From: Elymus sibiricus | Lineage: Eukaryota; Streptophyta; Magnoliopsida; Poales; Poaceae | Reading direction: 5' to 3' | Length of the DNA: 64,000 nt | Assembly (NCBI GenBank): GCA_039707655.1 | Contig: CM077673.1 | Span: 267,510,288 to 267,574,287 of the forward strand | Shown here: piece by piece, positions 44,263 to 57,509 of the stretch | Layout of the letters: every line of letters starts with the position of its first letter | Numbering within the stretch: the first letter of the stretch is position 1 | Notes under the pieces: model-generated | Seen by the model: only the letters and a program-made list of their open reading frames with translations | What the model was told of the DNA's origin: nothing | Database searches by the model: none | Program-made: the position numbers and the translations under genes

Positions 44263-45180
44263 ATGGAATTGAGGTTGCCTCATATGCTTCATCTTTTTAA
44301 TGTCTTTCGTGAAAATGATGGAAAGGAAAATTGTGCTCAAGTGTTAGAAGAAGAAGTTATTAAAATGTTTGGCACTAAACCTTTGAGTGATGAGCATGAT
44401 TGCAATGTTGTTAGTATGAATTCTCTGAATATTCATGATGCTAAAGATATACAAAGCCACAAGCTTGGGGATGCTATGTTTGATGAATATGATATTTTTA
44501 GTCCCCCAAGTTTTGATGAGCAAAACTATTATGATGATGGCATGCCTCCTATCTATGATGATTATTGTGATGACATGTATGCTATAAAGAGTGATAGTAA
44601 TCATGAAACTTGTCATCATGATTTTAATATTCAAAGTGGTTATGTCAATCAAGTATCTCATGATAGTTATTTTGTTGAGTTTGCTCCCACTATTATGAAT
44701 GAGAAGAAAATTGCTTATGTGGAGAGTGATAAATTTTCTATGCTTGTAGATCATGAAAAGAATGCTTTATGTGATATTTATGTTGTGAAATTCCTTCAAT
44801 ATGCTACTGAAAATTATTATGAGGGAGGAACATATGCTTGTAGGAATTGCAATAATATCAAGTTTCCTCTCTATGTGTTCAAAGTTTTGAAGTTATGCTT
44901 GTTTTGCCTTCCTATGCTAGTTGATTCTTGCTCCCATAAATTGTTTGTTCACAAAATCCCTATGCATAGGAAGTGGGTTAGGCTTAAATGTGCTTGTCAT
45001 GAGATTCATGATGCTCTTTTGCATGTCTCTATTATTATTCCTATGCGAGCATCATTGAAATCATCATGCCTAGCTAAAAAGGCATTAAAGAAAAGCGCTT
45101 GTTGGGAGACAACCCAATATTTATACCTACTGTTTTTGTGTGTCCACATGATTAAGATACTGTATAATAATGTTTTATAG
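44263..45180 (+). CDS. ORF of unknown function in Gypsy-type element 2
   Basis: A 305-residue frame starts MELRLPHMLHLF. The first half is acidic, Asp/Asn/Tyr/His rich (for example YYDDGMPPIYDDYCDDMY); the middle has a CRNC pair and further Cys residues. I recognise no gag, protease or polymerase motif. The last ~45 residues translate the conserved non-coding block (cctagcta ... ttgggagacaacccaa) that follows the coding region in the sister element. The real C-terminus probably lay near 45068, and a frameshift extended it. It could be a degenerate accessory protein or a chance-preserved remnant. It is the only sizeable ORF in the element. Confidence 0.5.
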   Translation: MELRLPHMLHLFNVFRENDGKENCAQVLEEEVIKMFGTKPLSDEHDCNVVSMNSLNIHDAKDIQSHKLGDAMFDEYDIFSPPSFDEQNYYDDGMPPIYDDYCDDMYAIKSDSNHETCHHDFNIQSGYVNQVSHDSYFVEFAPTIMNEKKIAYVESDKFSMLVDHEKNALCDIYVVKFLQYATENYYEGGTYACRNCNNIKFPLYVFKVLKLCLFCLPMLVDSCSHKLFVHKIPMHRKWVRLKCACHEIHDALLHVSIIIPMRASLKSSCLAKKALKKSACWETTQYLYLLFLCVHMIKILYNNVL

Positions 45181-48123
45181 CTTTTGTTTCAATAAAGTGC
45201 CAAGTAAAGCCTTTGGGATAGTATGGATGATAGTTGACTTGATTCTGTGCAAAAACAGAAACTTTTGCTCTCAGTCCAGGAATTTTGTAAATTCACTGGA
45301 CGTGATTTTGATCTGAAATTTTTACACATGATTGATATACTAATTTCCTAGATTTTCCTAATTTTTCAGAATTGTTAGAGACAGGGAAGTATGGTTACAC
45401 TACAGATCTTCACAGACTGTTCTGTTTTTGACAGATTCTGTTTTGCATGCATAGTTTGCTTGTTTTAGTGTTCCCATAGCTTATATTTAGTGATATAAAT
45501 TATGGGAATGATAGAATACACTAGGTATCATGTGAGAAAAATTATGAATCTTGTCTTGACAGTACCTAAGTGAATGATCTATCTTTGTTACACTAACCCT
45601 CCTCACGAAATTCCGTTAAGTTTTGTGTGATTGAAGTTTTCAAGTTTTGGGTGAGACACCGATATGAAAAGAATAAAGAGTGACAAGAACCTAAGCTTGG
45701 GGATGCCCAAGGCACCCCCAAGGTAAAATCCAAGGAAGACTCAAGCGTCTAAGCTTGGGGATGCCCCGGAAGGCATCCCCTCTTTCGTCTTCAACACTAT
45801 CGGTATATCTTACTTGGAGCTACATTTTTATTCGTCACATAATATGAGTTTTGCTTGGAGCATCATTTTATTTTGTTGTTCTATGTTAGGTGTTATTTAT
45901 ATTCTTTTTTTTCAATAAAAAGTTCCAAGAATTGCCTTAGGATGCTTGCATTGCATGTTTTGATGAGTGCTGTGTAAAAACAGAAACTTTGGCTGTAGTG
46001 TTTGAATTTTCATATTTTACTGGAATGTGAAAAGTTTCTGAAATTTTTACACAGTGTTGTCATATAAATTTTATAGCATGTCCTAAATTGTCATAATTGT
46101 TTGAGTTACAGAAGTACACTGTTTTCGTAAATTGCTACAGACTGTTCTGTTTGGACAGATTGCTGTCATAGTTTTGTTATCTACTTATCCTATAGTTTCC
46201 ATAGCCTATATTGGTAGATATAAATTGTGGAAATGATAGTATACAGTACCTAATGTTTGAAAATTATTATGGAACTTGTCTTGGCAGTACATAAAGAGTT
46301 GGTTTATTATTATGTGTACTAACCTATCTCACGAGTTCTTTTCGAGTTTTATGTGGATGAAGTTTTTGAGAATAGGTGAAACCGGGATATGAGAGGATTG
46401 AACGAGATACAAAAGCTCAAGCTTGGGGATGCCCAAGGCACCCCAAGTAAATATTTCAAGAAGTCTCAAGCATCTAAGCTTGGGGATGCTGCGCATCCCA
46501 CCTCTCTTCATCAACAATTATCGGTTAGCCTATGTTGAGCCTAAATTTTTATTCGTTCACATGATGCGTGCTATTCTTAGAGTGCTATTTTTCTTTTGCT
46601 TGCTGTTTAATAAAATTTTAAGATCTGAAAATATTTATTGAGAGAGAGAGAGTCTTCACATAGTTATTTAATTGTTTGACTACTCATTGATCTTCACTAA
46701 TATCTTTTGAGAGTAGCTTGTCATTTCCTCTCATGCTTCACTTATACCTTTTTGAGGAATGAAACCTTTATGCTCATGTGCTTCATTTAAATTTATTTGA
46801 GCTTGTTGAAAAAGCAATAGCAATATATGAAACTAGTCCCAAAGTGATAGATATCCAAGGAAGATATAATAAAAACTTTCATGAAGATCATGGGACAAAT
46901 TAAACTTGATTCTTTGTAATAGTTTTGAAACATGATGATAGTAATATGTGAGTCATGTTAGTGAGTAATTATGCTTAGTAGGAATATTGGTGTTAAAGGT
47001 TTGTGACTCCCTATGCATGCACGAAAGTCAATAGTTATGCAATGAAGTTATATCCTACTTGTGGCGCATTATTCGGTGTTAGTTATGAATCAATGCTCAC
47101 TTATGTGAATTTTCGTTTCTTAGTTTGGTTGCTTCCCAATCTATTTGCTAGCCTCCATTTGTACTAAGTAGAAATACTACTTGTACATCCAAAATCCTTA
47201 AACCAAGTTTTGCCTTATGAGTCCACCATACCTACCTATACGCGGTATTTCCATGCCGTTCCAAGCAAACTTGTATGTGCCATCTCTAAATTTTCAAAAT
47301 AAACTTTCTCTTTTGTGTGCCCGTACCGCTCATCAAACGGTGGGGAGTATCCAATATTTTTCCATGCTAGGTGTGTTATTCTCATGATATGTGTTGATTC
47401 ACTATCATTCACGAGAAAGTGGCTGGTATTCGGCATGCCCAGTCCCATGCTCAAAAATCAAATCAAAATATAATGAAACAAAACTCCCCTAGGATTGTTC
47501 TTCGTATGGACGGTACCCGTGGATTTGGTTCGCCGTGGAGTGTGATTGATTGGTGGAGGGGGAGTAAAAACTTTACCATTCTGTTTGGGAACTGCCTATA
47601 ATGTATCTAGCATGGAAAGTATGGTGAGCTACTTTGTCGTTTTCGTTGACAGGAAAAGCATGCCACTCAAAATATTTTTCTCTCTCAATTTAAACCTTGA
47701 GCTCTGGCACCTCTACAAACCCCTACTTCCCTCTGCGAAGGGCCTATCTATTTACTTTATGCAATTTTTATTTTTGCTTTGAGTCTCCATCTTCTCTTAT
47801 AAGCAGCAACTAGGGGGCACTATGATCGTACTTGAGCATTGGGCATAGCTAATATTTGAGTGTGTTTCATGAATGGATCAATGATTGAGCATGATGGGCA
47901 AGGGATAACTTTCTTTAGTGTTGATATTTTGAAAGACATGGTTGCTTGTTGACATGCCTGAGTATTGAAGTCATTATGTTAAAACTAGACTATTGTTTTG
48001 AATCATTTACAAGTCCAAATGTCCATGCTATACAAAGAAGAAAAGAATATGATGAACATGTTAGGCAGCATTCCACATCAAAAATTCTGTTTTTATCATT
48101 TACCTACTCGAGGACGAGCAGGA
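45181..48123 (+). other. Non-coding 3' internal region of Gypsy-type element 2, with duplicated module
   Basis: A block of about 700 bp occurs twice in tandem: about 45195-45900 and 45905-46600. Each has the order caaaaacagaaacttt, acagactgttctgttt, the aagcttggggatgc hairpins, and the ...atcggt...cttggag or ...atcggttagcc...ttgagc tail. The first Gypsy element has one copy (about 14080-14720). From about 46680 onward the sequence is nearly colinear with 15000-15277 plus 22312-23430. Confidence 0.75.
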
Positions 48124-48140
48124 ATTAAGCTTGGGGATGC
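48124..48140 (+). other. Polypurine tract of Gypsy-type element 2
   Basis: attaagcttggggatgc abuts the right LTR at 48141. Confidence 0.8.
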
Positions 48141-49806
48141 TGATGCGTCTCCAACGTATCTATAATTTTTGCTTGTTCCATGCTGTTATATTATCATTCT
48201 TGGATGTTTTACAATCATTTTACCACAAGTTTATATTATTTTTGGGACTAACCTATTAACCTAGAGCCCAGTGCTAGTTTCTGTTTTTTCCGTGTTTTTG
48301 AGTTTTACAGAAAAGGAATATCAAACGAAGTCCAAACAGAATAAAAATCTACGGTGATTTTTTATGGACCAGAAGAAGCCCAAGCAGCATTGGAGTTGGG
48401 CCAGAAGAGCCACGAGGCCACCACAAGCCTGGTGGGCGCCCCCCCTAGGGCGCGCCCCCTGGTTGTCATCACCTCATGGCCCCCCTGGACTTGTTTCCGC
48501 CGCAAAAAAATCCTATAAATAGAGAAACCCCAAGTAACAGACCTAGATCGGGAGTTTCGCCGCTGCAAGCCTCCAGAGCCATGAAAAACCAATCGGGAGC
48601 CCGTTCTGGCACCCTACCGGAGGGGGAAACCATCACCGGAGGCCATCTTCATCAACCCGGCGGTCTCCATGACGAGGAGGGAGTAGTTCACCCTCAGGGC
48701 TGAGGGTATGTACCAGTAGCTATGTGTTTGATCTCTCTCTCTCTCGTGTTCTTGAGATGACACGATCTTGATGTACCGCGAGCTTTATTAATATAGATGA
48801 ATCATATGGAGTTTTCCCCTCTCTATCTTCTTGTGATGAATTGAGTTTTCCCTTTGAAGTTTACTTATCGGATTGAGTCTTTAAGGATTTGAGAACACTT
48901 GATGTATGTCTTGCGATGGGATATTCGTGGTGACAATGGGATGTTCTATTGATCCACTTGATGTATGTTTTGGTGATCAACTTGCGGGTTCCGTGACCTT
49001 GGGAATCTATGCATAGGGGTTGGCACATGTTTTCGTCTTGACTCTCCGGTAGAAACTTTGGGGCACTCTTTCAAGTTGTTTGTGTTGGATTGAACATGAT
49101 GAATCTGAAATTGTGTGATGCATACCGTATAATCAAGCACATGGGTACTCGTGGTGACATTGGAGTATCTAGGTGACATTAGGGTTTTGGTTGATGTGTA
49201 TCTTAAGGTGTTATTTTAGTACGAACTCTAGGGCTGTTCGTGACACTTATAGGGATAGCTCATAAGATTGATCGGAAAAGATAACTTTGAGGTGGTTTCG
49301 TACCCTACAATAATTTCTTCGTTTGTTCTCCGCTATTTGTGACTTTGGAGTGAACTCTTTGTCTCACGTGAGGGATTTACATATGATTCTACTATGTTAG
49401 TATTGTTGAGAGAACTTGCACTAGTGAAAGTATGAACCCTAGGCCTTGTTTCCAAGCATTGCAATACCGTTTTTGCTCACTTTTATCATTAGTTACCTTG
49501 CTGTTTTTATATTTTCAGATTACAAAAAGGTATATCTACCATCCATATTGCACTTGTATCACCATCTCTTCGCCGAACTAGTGCACCTATACAATTTACC
49601 ATTGTATTGGGTGTGTTGGGGACACAAGAGACTCTTTGTTATTTGGTTGCAGGGTTGTTTGAGAGAGACCATCTTCATCCTACGCCTCCCACGGATTGAT
49701 AAACCTTAGGTCATCCACTTGAGGGAAATTTGCTACTGTCCTACAAAACTCTGCGCTTGGATGCCCAACACGAGTCTACAAGAAGAAGGTTGCGTAGTAG
49801 ACATCA
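48141..49806 (+). repeat. 3' LTR of Gypsy-type element 2
   Basis: This LTR begins TGATGCGTCTCC (one change from the left LTR) and ends ACATCA. Its part from 48995 to the end is copied at 58981-59792. Confidence 0.93.
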
Positions 49807-50321
49807 CGGACCCCCACACCCCCACTCATCCCACCACACCACCGCCCCTTCGAGGCATGCATGTCAAACTTTTTCTGTAGTGCACATGCATGTGACACTA
49901 GGAGTGCAGTGTTAAAATTTGATTGTTAACGAACCTTAAGACATTTGTGTACATTAAATTGATTCCTTAGGTATTTAATTTGTAAATTTCAAATTTGAAC
50001 TATATGCACACGCGGTTGTGCACCCAAAAGGATTAGAAATTCATTTTTTTTGTCTTGGTTGCATGTTTAGTCCCCATGAAAGTAAAAACAATAAATTTCA
50101 AACATCTTGGGGCCGCAAACATTGAATCTTGGCTTTTAAATTCTAGCAAACGCACAGCTAAGCTAGAATTCATGAAACATTGACATGATTTCATGATAGG
50201 GAACTTATAGGTCGTGGTAAATAAATCGTCCAATTTGAGGGAAGTTTTCATCTAAGCTTCTTGCAAACGGGGGCTTATTAAGACATGCAACACAGAGTTG
50301 TCACGTTAACTTCGCAAACTG
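49807..50321. other. Host spacer between Gypsy 2 and the third LTR element
   Basis: This 515-bp sequence has no ORF or repeat I recognise. It is AT-rich after a C-rich start. An exact copy is present at 59793-60307 as part of the copied block. Confidence 0.7.
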
Positions 50322-53304
50322 TGTGGACCCCGACTCATAAGTCGTGATCACCGAATGTACGTGCACAGTAATCCCAGAGATCAATGCTCACTGAACACAC
50401 AGAAACTGTATAACAAGAGTCTTACATCCATTACGTACTGTTTTACTTAAATATGGCCTTTATGGCCAAGTCTTCATATGATTGCAGCGGAAATCTTCAA
50501 CGTTAGCGTGAACCCATGCCATCTGCCTTAACCCTACAGGCATTCTAACTGGGAAGCGTCCTAGCTCGCATGTTCGTCACCAAGGTAATCTTCATCATGT
50601 CCTGATCTTTCATGCCTGGCCAATAAAATAACCAGTGGAAGCCAATGAGTACTTTGAATGTACTCGCAAGCAACCCATGTTTGGAACAAGGTTCAACAGA
50701 GCATGATATAGCACTAAGTAGGTAATTTTGCAGAAAGCTAATTTTGAGTGCAGTGACATGATTAACTAATTTATGTAAGCATGCATCAACAGTTGGCAGA
50801 TATCCATATGAATAAGTTATAGATATCATCATAAGCAAGGGGTTGAACATCACATGTTCAATCATTTCATCAAGTCTTCCAACTTAGCTCAAGTATCTCT
50901 TTGTCACAGACGCACACCAGGTTTTGTGAAAACATCTGGACGTAGTTTAAGCAGCACCACCCAACTGTCCTTGACCGTGGACACGGCTATTCGAATAGTT
51001 TTACACTCTGCAGAGGTTGCACACTTTACCCACAAGACTCGGGGAACTTCCGTGTCATCCACGACTCGCGGTATATTACATACCCGAGGTAAGCACCCAA
51101 ACAATGCCTTTCCCTTAGCGATACTAAACAAAGAGTCCACTCGATTGGTACACAGCCTTCATGATGTACATCATACGAGCCTCACTCCAGATCGTACCAT
51201 CCATGAAGGGTCCAACGGTGTGCCCGGTGCCTGTGAAGACAACGCATGGTCGCCCTACCAGGCACGACCCCGTATCGAGAGTGACCACGTCACTCCCGCC
51301 ACTAGTAATGCGGGCTCTATGCTAGTACCCACCAAAGTAATCAACAAAGCCCCGTCCCATAAGGAGTATCATGGTTGTGCATGTAAGGTTGGGACGGTCG
51401 ACAAATCTTAAATCCAATCCGTTTTTGATAACACACACACTCACTTGCTCCGGTACACCACTTCTTTATCAAGTGGTTACCTAGCTCATCATCATCTCCC
51501 TCGGGCATTAGTGGCACCCGACGGGGTTTTCGTAAAGTCTTTGAAAACACTCTTCTTTCCATCACCATGCATATTCCCATCCCATTTGCGTAGCATCTAC
51601 TAAGCATCCTATCTACTCCCACCCGCACAACCCTCATAAGGAGGTAGGGTCATGCACGATGCAAGTATCAACAAGAAAGTATCGGAGGCATCCCACCGAA
51701 GGGGATACCACATCATCATGATCATCATCGGAACATAAAGTGCTATATGACATGCATGAAAAGTTTCTTAACATGGTCAAAGGGCTGCTTGCCTGGTTCA
51801 GCAAAGTCTTTGAGGTCTTCACACGCTTCTCTTCCAACTTTGAGCACCTCGTCTACTTCGTCAACTATCGCCGGAAACAACCGCAATAAGCAACACAACA
51901 AGCAGAGGAATAAAAGTGCTCTATAAATATGAGTTTTGTTTTTCTTGGACACCTCTGGTCATAAGAAAAATAACCAAGGAGGTTTTATCAGATGTGGGTC
52001 AAGGGGGAGTTTTGAATGGTGGAATTGAAGGAAATGATGATCCCATAAGATGTCCACAAAAAAATATTTTTTGTAAAAAGGAGTGGATGGTCCCAACAGA
52101 TAGGGCATGATTGTAGAAAAACCCAGAAAGTGGTTTCACTGGATTTGGAGTTGGTATGAATATTTTAGGGATTTGCAAAGTGGATCATATACGAAGAAAT
52201 GGTCCAATATTTGACATAGCAGAGTAGGTGTAAGGAAAAATGTTCATAAACTAAGACATGATTTTAGATGCACCTAGGAACTTGGAGCACTCCATTTGGA
52301 GCTATAATGAATGACCTAGAGATTTTACAAGGTGGTCTTCAATAGTTCAAATTTGAATTTAAATTTGAACAGTACAAGAACTTGTGGTGGAAAAATGTGG
52401 ACGTGGCACCAAATAATAGGTGGCACTTTTAGGAGAATATAGAAATTTGAATCAATTAATTTGGATGTCACAAGAATATTCTATGAATTTTTGAATATGC
52501 CAGAAAAAGAAAAAGGGAAAAGGCAGTTTACCGAAAGGCCTAAATGGCGCACGGGTTTTGGAATATTTTGGTGTATCAAATCAATTGGTTTTGAGATGAA
52601 ACTTGTCAAGATGATCACATATGTCATATGTGTCATTCCATAATTTTCTTGGATTTATTTGAGAATATTTCTTATAGAAATATTTCAAATGCTTGAAATA
52701 GGCAGAAATGGTTTTGAAGGGTTTTGTCCAATATGTTGAACATGACCATATGTTGAAACTCTTATATATGGACAATGTATTTTCACTGAGTTTTCCTAAA
52801 TTTTCTCAAATATTTTGGAAGCATAAAAATATTTTTCCCTATGAAAAACCATTTCTGGCCTTAAGAAAAAGCCTTTAAATAAAATAGTAAAATAATATTT
52901 AAAAATAATATTAGGTGGATTTGGGAAGTCATATATATAGTGGGTTTCAAATAAAGCCTTTGGGGCAAAACAATCCACCCAATTTGAGGACTTGTAGTAC
53001 AAACCTCAATTCAGGGGTTTTTGAAAACCTAAATTGAATAAATGCTTTTTGGCCAAAATAATATTTGATAAAAATAGTTTTAGGTCCTATACACATGGTA
53101 TGATCATTGGACAAGATTTTGGATCAAGGAAAAGAGTTCTTGAGAGTAGGAGGGAGTTTTATGAATATAGAGCACCAGCAAGCAATCAAACAAGCAAGCA
53201 AATAGCACACCAGTCAAACATTCATAGGCACTCAAAAAGTTTTAATTGGCCCTAATTTTTGAGTCATATTAACTTAGTCATGAGGCAAAACACAGGGTGT
53301 GACA
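50322..53304 (-). repeat. Left (3') LTR of the third element
   Basis: This 2983-bp LTR begins TGTGGACCCC and ends GTGTGACA on the plus strand. ORFs inside it, such as 50854-51411 (185 codons), recur wherever the LTR is copied and have no recognisable domain. They are not treated as genes. After 52551 it diverges from the right LTR, implying a large indel. Confidence 0.8.
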
Positions 53305-56300
53305 GACCTACCCCCCTTACAAGAATCTCGTCCCCGAGATTCCTAGGCTAGGCGTTGAAAAGATAAGGAAATCCAGAAGTGAGGTAGTCTTCACGTTCCC
53401 ATGTGGCTTCTTCTCCGGCGTGGTTGCTCCATTGGATCTTGAAGTGCCTGATGATATGTCTTCGAGTGCATCGTTGACATCGTCTAAGGGTGAACGGGGT
53501 TCTAGCAACCTGCTAGGCTTGCCTAATGGTTAAGGGTTTGGTGGATGAGGTCTTGGCAAGGCCTGGCTTGCGTGTGTATTCCAAAGTCGGAATACGTGGC
53601 CAAGTAGTGTGACTGTGTGCTGGTCCCGGGGTTGCTCATGTTGGTTAGTGACATCTAGATGTCTCGCGTTAGAATAGGAGGGTTGAGTCTTGGTGTAGCT
53701 TCTCGTTGACGGGGAAGTCTTTATCTCCCTTAAAGCAGGAGATACTCAGTCATAGGTGGTCTTCATCCTTGAGAGTGTTGAAGTGCATCATCATGGGCTT
53801 CTTGTCGAGACCTTCTGCTTGAGTAAGTTGCCCAGGTAGACTCTCCATTCTTCTTTGGTCGTTTGTCTTCATCGTCATGGACGCACGTTTCTGGAGGGTC
53901 TTTGAGCGTTTGGTCTACTCGTCTCTCCGTGGCAAGGTCTGTGATGAGTCTCGTCCCTACGACTGAGCTTAGAGACTTGGTGTCAAAATGGGCTCCACCA
54001 TCTGGAAGGTCTCTGAGGGGTTCTAAATAAGCTGACTATCCAGAGTATAGAACAGTTATCTAGTCCCCACGGTCTGAGGCTGTGCAAGCAGGGTGAAATT
54101 CCTTTGACAGGTGGTTCACCATGATCTTAGTCAGGATCACGTCCCTGATTGGACCAAAAAGGGGCTGGTACAAAGTCATGACAGTCGTTCCACTCCGTTC
54201 CAGGCATCTGAAAGGTGTAGGGACGTCATGCTCAACGTACACCTTTAGGGTGGTGGAGTGAGTGGTGTTATCAGCTTCTCGGCTCCTTCCTAGTCAGGAA
54301 CTGATGGGTGATCAGTTAAAACAAGGGCCTCTATAATCCTCTTGATGTCCAAAGTCTTCATCGCGCTTGAGCGTCGGTGCCTCTTGATATAGTCTAGCTG
54401 ATGTAGCCATCTGAGGAGTGGTGGTTGACTTCCTTTGCTTCTTCTTCTTCGTTGTCGTGGCTTCCCGACCGTAGTGGTCCTTCGTCTTGCTTGGGCAAGA
54501 ATGTCTTCTGCTGAAGGGAGGGTGCTTCAAGCTGTCCATCCCTTTTTAAGGTTAAGCCTTATACTTGAGAGGCATGGTAAATGGTGTTCCTGGGGCTTAT
54601 CCGATTAGGACTAAGGGGTTTTTCCTCACATTGGGTAAATAAGTATGTCATCCTAGAGGACAACAACCTATTCCTCCAAGTGTCACATAAACACATTGTT
54701 CATGGGATATGTGAGAGAAGCGGCATTTGTTCCGGATGGTCACTAGTTCAGGGGTTCGTGATCCAACATAATCTAGTTCTTCGTGTCCACCTTCCTTTTG
54801 AACAGGACTGGTGGTGGTCGAGGTGGAGTATTGGCCATAGTCTAATGACTTAGAGCCAAGACCTATGGTCATAATCCGACCATATTATGGCTCGATAAAG
54901 CTTAGGGGGTTTCAAGGATCTTAGGATGCGAGTGAACATCTATCATCTTATCCTCGAGCACAGTTCTTTAGATGCCAATAGTACTATCAATTACTCCAAA
55001 CAAAATAATTGTATGTCACCAAAGGTATCATCTCATATAAGTCATCTCCGACAACACTCATGCTACACATATTCCCCATAGCTTTAAGAGAAGGACGACC
55101 CATATTTTCTTGCATACTCTATAGCCATTCATCTATATCCCTATGTAAAAATCCTTGGGATAGCATACAAGTTGCTAAGCTTGATCATGACACTATAAAT
55201 ACAAGTGCCCTACTAACCTATCCAAGTTCTAAGGTATTGCATCCCTATGCTATGGAAACACGTAACAAACCAATCCAAGATCTTGTTTCCTTCCTACGAA
55301 TCCAATTAATCAATCCACGAAAATCATCCACTATAACATGACCTATTATTGCTACAAATCCAATACCGGTGTCGTTCCATATATCTCCAGATTTCCTAAA
55401 TCCCCAAATTCCATAAAGAACTATCTCATCACAGTATAACCAGCAATTCCCATCATGATGATCTAGCAAACTCTGATGTTAGGTGCATATGGATCCTTGG
55501 ATCAATCCTGACAACTATCCATTATTCCTGGTTTGTCTTCCACCGAGAAACATGGTATCAAGATCAAGATCATCGGACTAAATCCAAATTACTCCAAACC
55601 AGGTAGTTTGATTAATCCTGAGCACCTATTAGAATCACCTATTTAAATCCAAGGTTTACATCTAGTAAGAATTTCCTACTAGTTACTCCAGTTACTATTG
55701 TAACATCATCCATCCACTATCAATATTACTTGCCAAAGTCAAGTCATTTATCCACCAAAAATTTCAGCTTGTGATCACAATGGTCCTACTAAATCCAATT
55801 TGCTCAACGGAAGAGTAAGTTATGCTATTCTATCAACTTGATCCATCAATCTCCCGATCATCCTGAAATTCTCGCAATCCACCAAAGGGTCTCAACAAGT
55901 TCCTCAAGATATCTTCTCTAGCCTCATCAAATGATTAGTCTACTAATCATTTATCCTCAAGATGATTTGTCCCATGGCATCATTAGATCAAGTGCTAGCT
56001 TAAGGATGAAAGGTGTTTGTTCACTATGATCACTAGTCCCATAATGAACCCAGTGCTAGCAGGGGCTATTGAAGCTCAACAGGTGACCTGGAAAACCCTG
56101 TATCAAACACGTGATCAGAGGTTTGAGCTGGGGTAGCTTGTGAGGTTTAGGTTGGGATAGGGAGGGTTTTCCAATCTTGAGGGAAAAGCATAACTCTACG
56201 GGTTTGCATCTGGTTGAGTACATTGTAGTCGAAGTCTTTAGCGCTAGCTGTCCGTCGAGGTGGATCCTTGGTGTATCTGGTCTTGCCAGTCTTCAGTTTA

Positions 56301-57509
56301 CGAGATGGGGGAGAGAAGGTAGCATAGAGAGGAGTGCCTAAGGGGGTGGTATAGTGCAAGTGCAATCAAACAAGTGCTAAGAAGGCCAAACACGAATGTT
56401 AAGATAAGGTAGGTGATATAATCGCATACTCGTTGCCTTGGGCAAAAGTGCGACTTACACCAAAGCATAAACAAGCAGAAAACAAGCAACACACATCATG
56501 GTTCCATTCGAACCATCATACGGACTCGACTTCGCATGGGGGGACACACGACCTATCCTACCCTAGGGGTTCTCGGACTCATTAGTCATGCTTGGTTCGT
56601 GTCTTGGAGAGGAGTCCGCTCGGTCTTCTAGGTCTTCTTCATGTGTTGCTATGTCTCTTGTTGTTGTTTATCAAAACGATCCTGGTTGCGCCCGAACAGT
56701 CCTTGATGACTTCGGGTCTATTGAGTTGACGACGAAGGTGATTCTTCACGGCTGTTGTTGACAGGGTCTTCTGGTGTCTTCGTAATCGTGACAATGTCTC
56801 CTTGTCTTCTGAGACGTCGAGGGTTCCCGGTAGGCAATCTTTTATGCGATGACATTAACAAGGCATGTTAAAGTCTCATCCTGTCAGTTATGTTGATGAC
56901 AATATCGACACCAAGAGCGGGGGATGAGGAGAACCGTTTTCTTGCTCACTATGGTGAGGCGGACCAAATGGCGAGGTTCTCATCCACCGGTGGTTGCCGA
57001 CACAACAACTGTATTGATGGTGTTGCTCTATTAGCGATGCATATCATGATCTTGCATATCTTATGCCCTGATCGTCGTAGGCCAAGGTTGTACCATCCTG
57101 GGGTAGTGTCGAGGGTGTCACCGTCTCCTGAGTCTTGATATTCTCATCCTTCGAGAGGGTATCTTCTGTTGGTACCATCTTGTCATGGTGTCGTCAAAAT
57201 TGTGTGAATGTCTGGCAAGGTGGCTTCCTTCCAGATTTCCCACGAGGATTTCAAGGAATCTAGTGGTCAGGGGCTTAAGGGTACTATCGACCGTTTGCAA
57301 AGTTTTGAAAAAGCAGACGAGGGGAGTCGAGAAGATGAGGGTGGAAGTGCTGAGGCAAATACCTTTGATTCTTTTGCAAATTTAGGAGAGGTGAGAAATA
57401 TAGAGGTTTTGCAAGTAATTTTGAAGGGTCTGGAGAAATAGTTTTATCCCAACTAACGTCCATGCTAACTAAGGGCTTCCTACAGTCAGGATGGCTCTGA
57501 TACTAGCTC
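53305..57509 (-). other. Interior of the third element, no recognisable coding region
   Basis: This is bounded by a polypurine tract (minus strand aaggggggtaggtc, 53305-53318) and the primer-binding site. The longest frames are about 110 codons and show no gag, protease, RT or integrase motif. Inverted words such as aatctcgtccccgagatt occur near 53325-53341. It is non-autonomous or heavily decayed. Confidence 0.6.
57492..57505 (-). other. Primer-binding site, initiator tRNA-Met-like
   Basis: On the minus strand tagtatcagagcca differs from the usual TGGTATCAGAGC start at one base. It lies 4 nt from the LTR. Confidence 0.75.

Larger units (their letters stand above)
42473..49806 (+). mobile_element. 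Gypsy-type LTR retrotransposon 2 (non-autonomous, unrelated ORF), full length
   Basis: LTRs of 1664 bp (42473-44136) and 1666 bp (48141-49806) are flanked by CAGAC and CGGAC, a duplication with one mismatch. A tRNA-Asp-type primer-binding site follows the left LTR after 10 nt, and a polypurine tract precedes the right LTR. The first ~115 bp of the LTR and most of the 3' internal region match the first Gypsy element, but the LTR bodies and the coding parts differ. No gag, protease or pol was seen. The LTR pair differs at roughly 1% by hand count, so insertion is fairly recent. Confidence 0.92.

Noticed and set aside
50854..51411. 185-codon ORF repeated at 60840-61397 (and a shorter form at 58045)
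   Set aside because: It lies inside an LTR and is copied with it. It has no recognisable domain and the LTR-R copy is truncated, so repetition reflects DNA duplication and not gene conservation.
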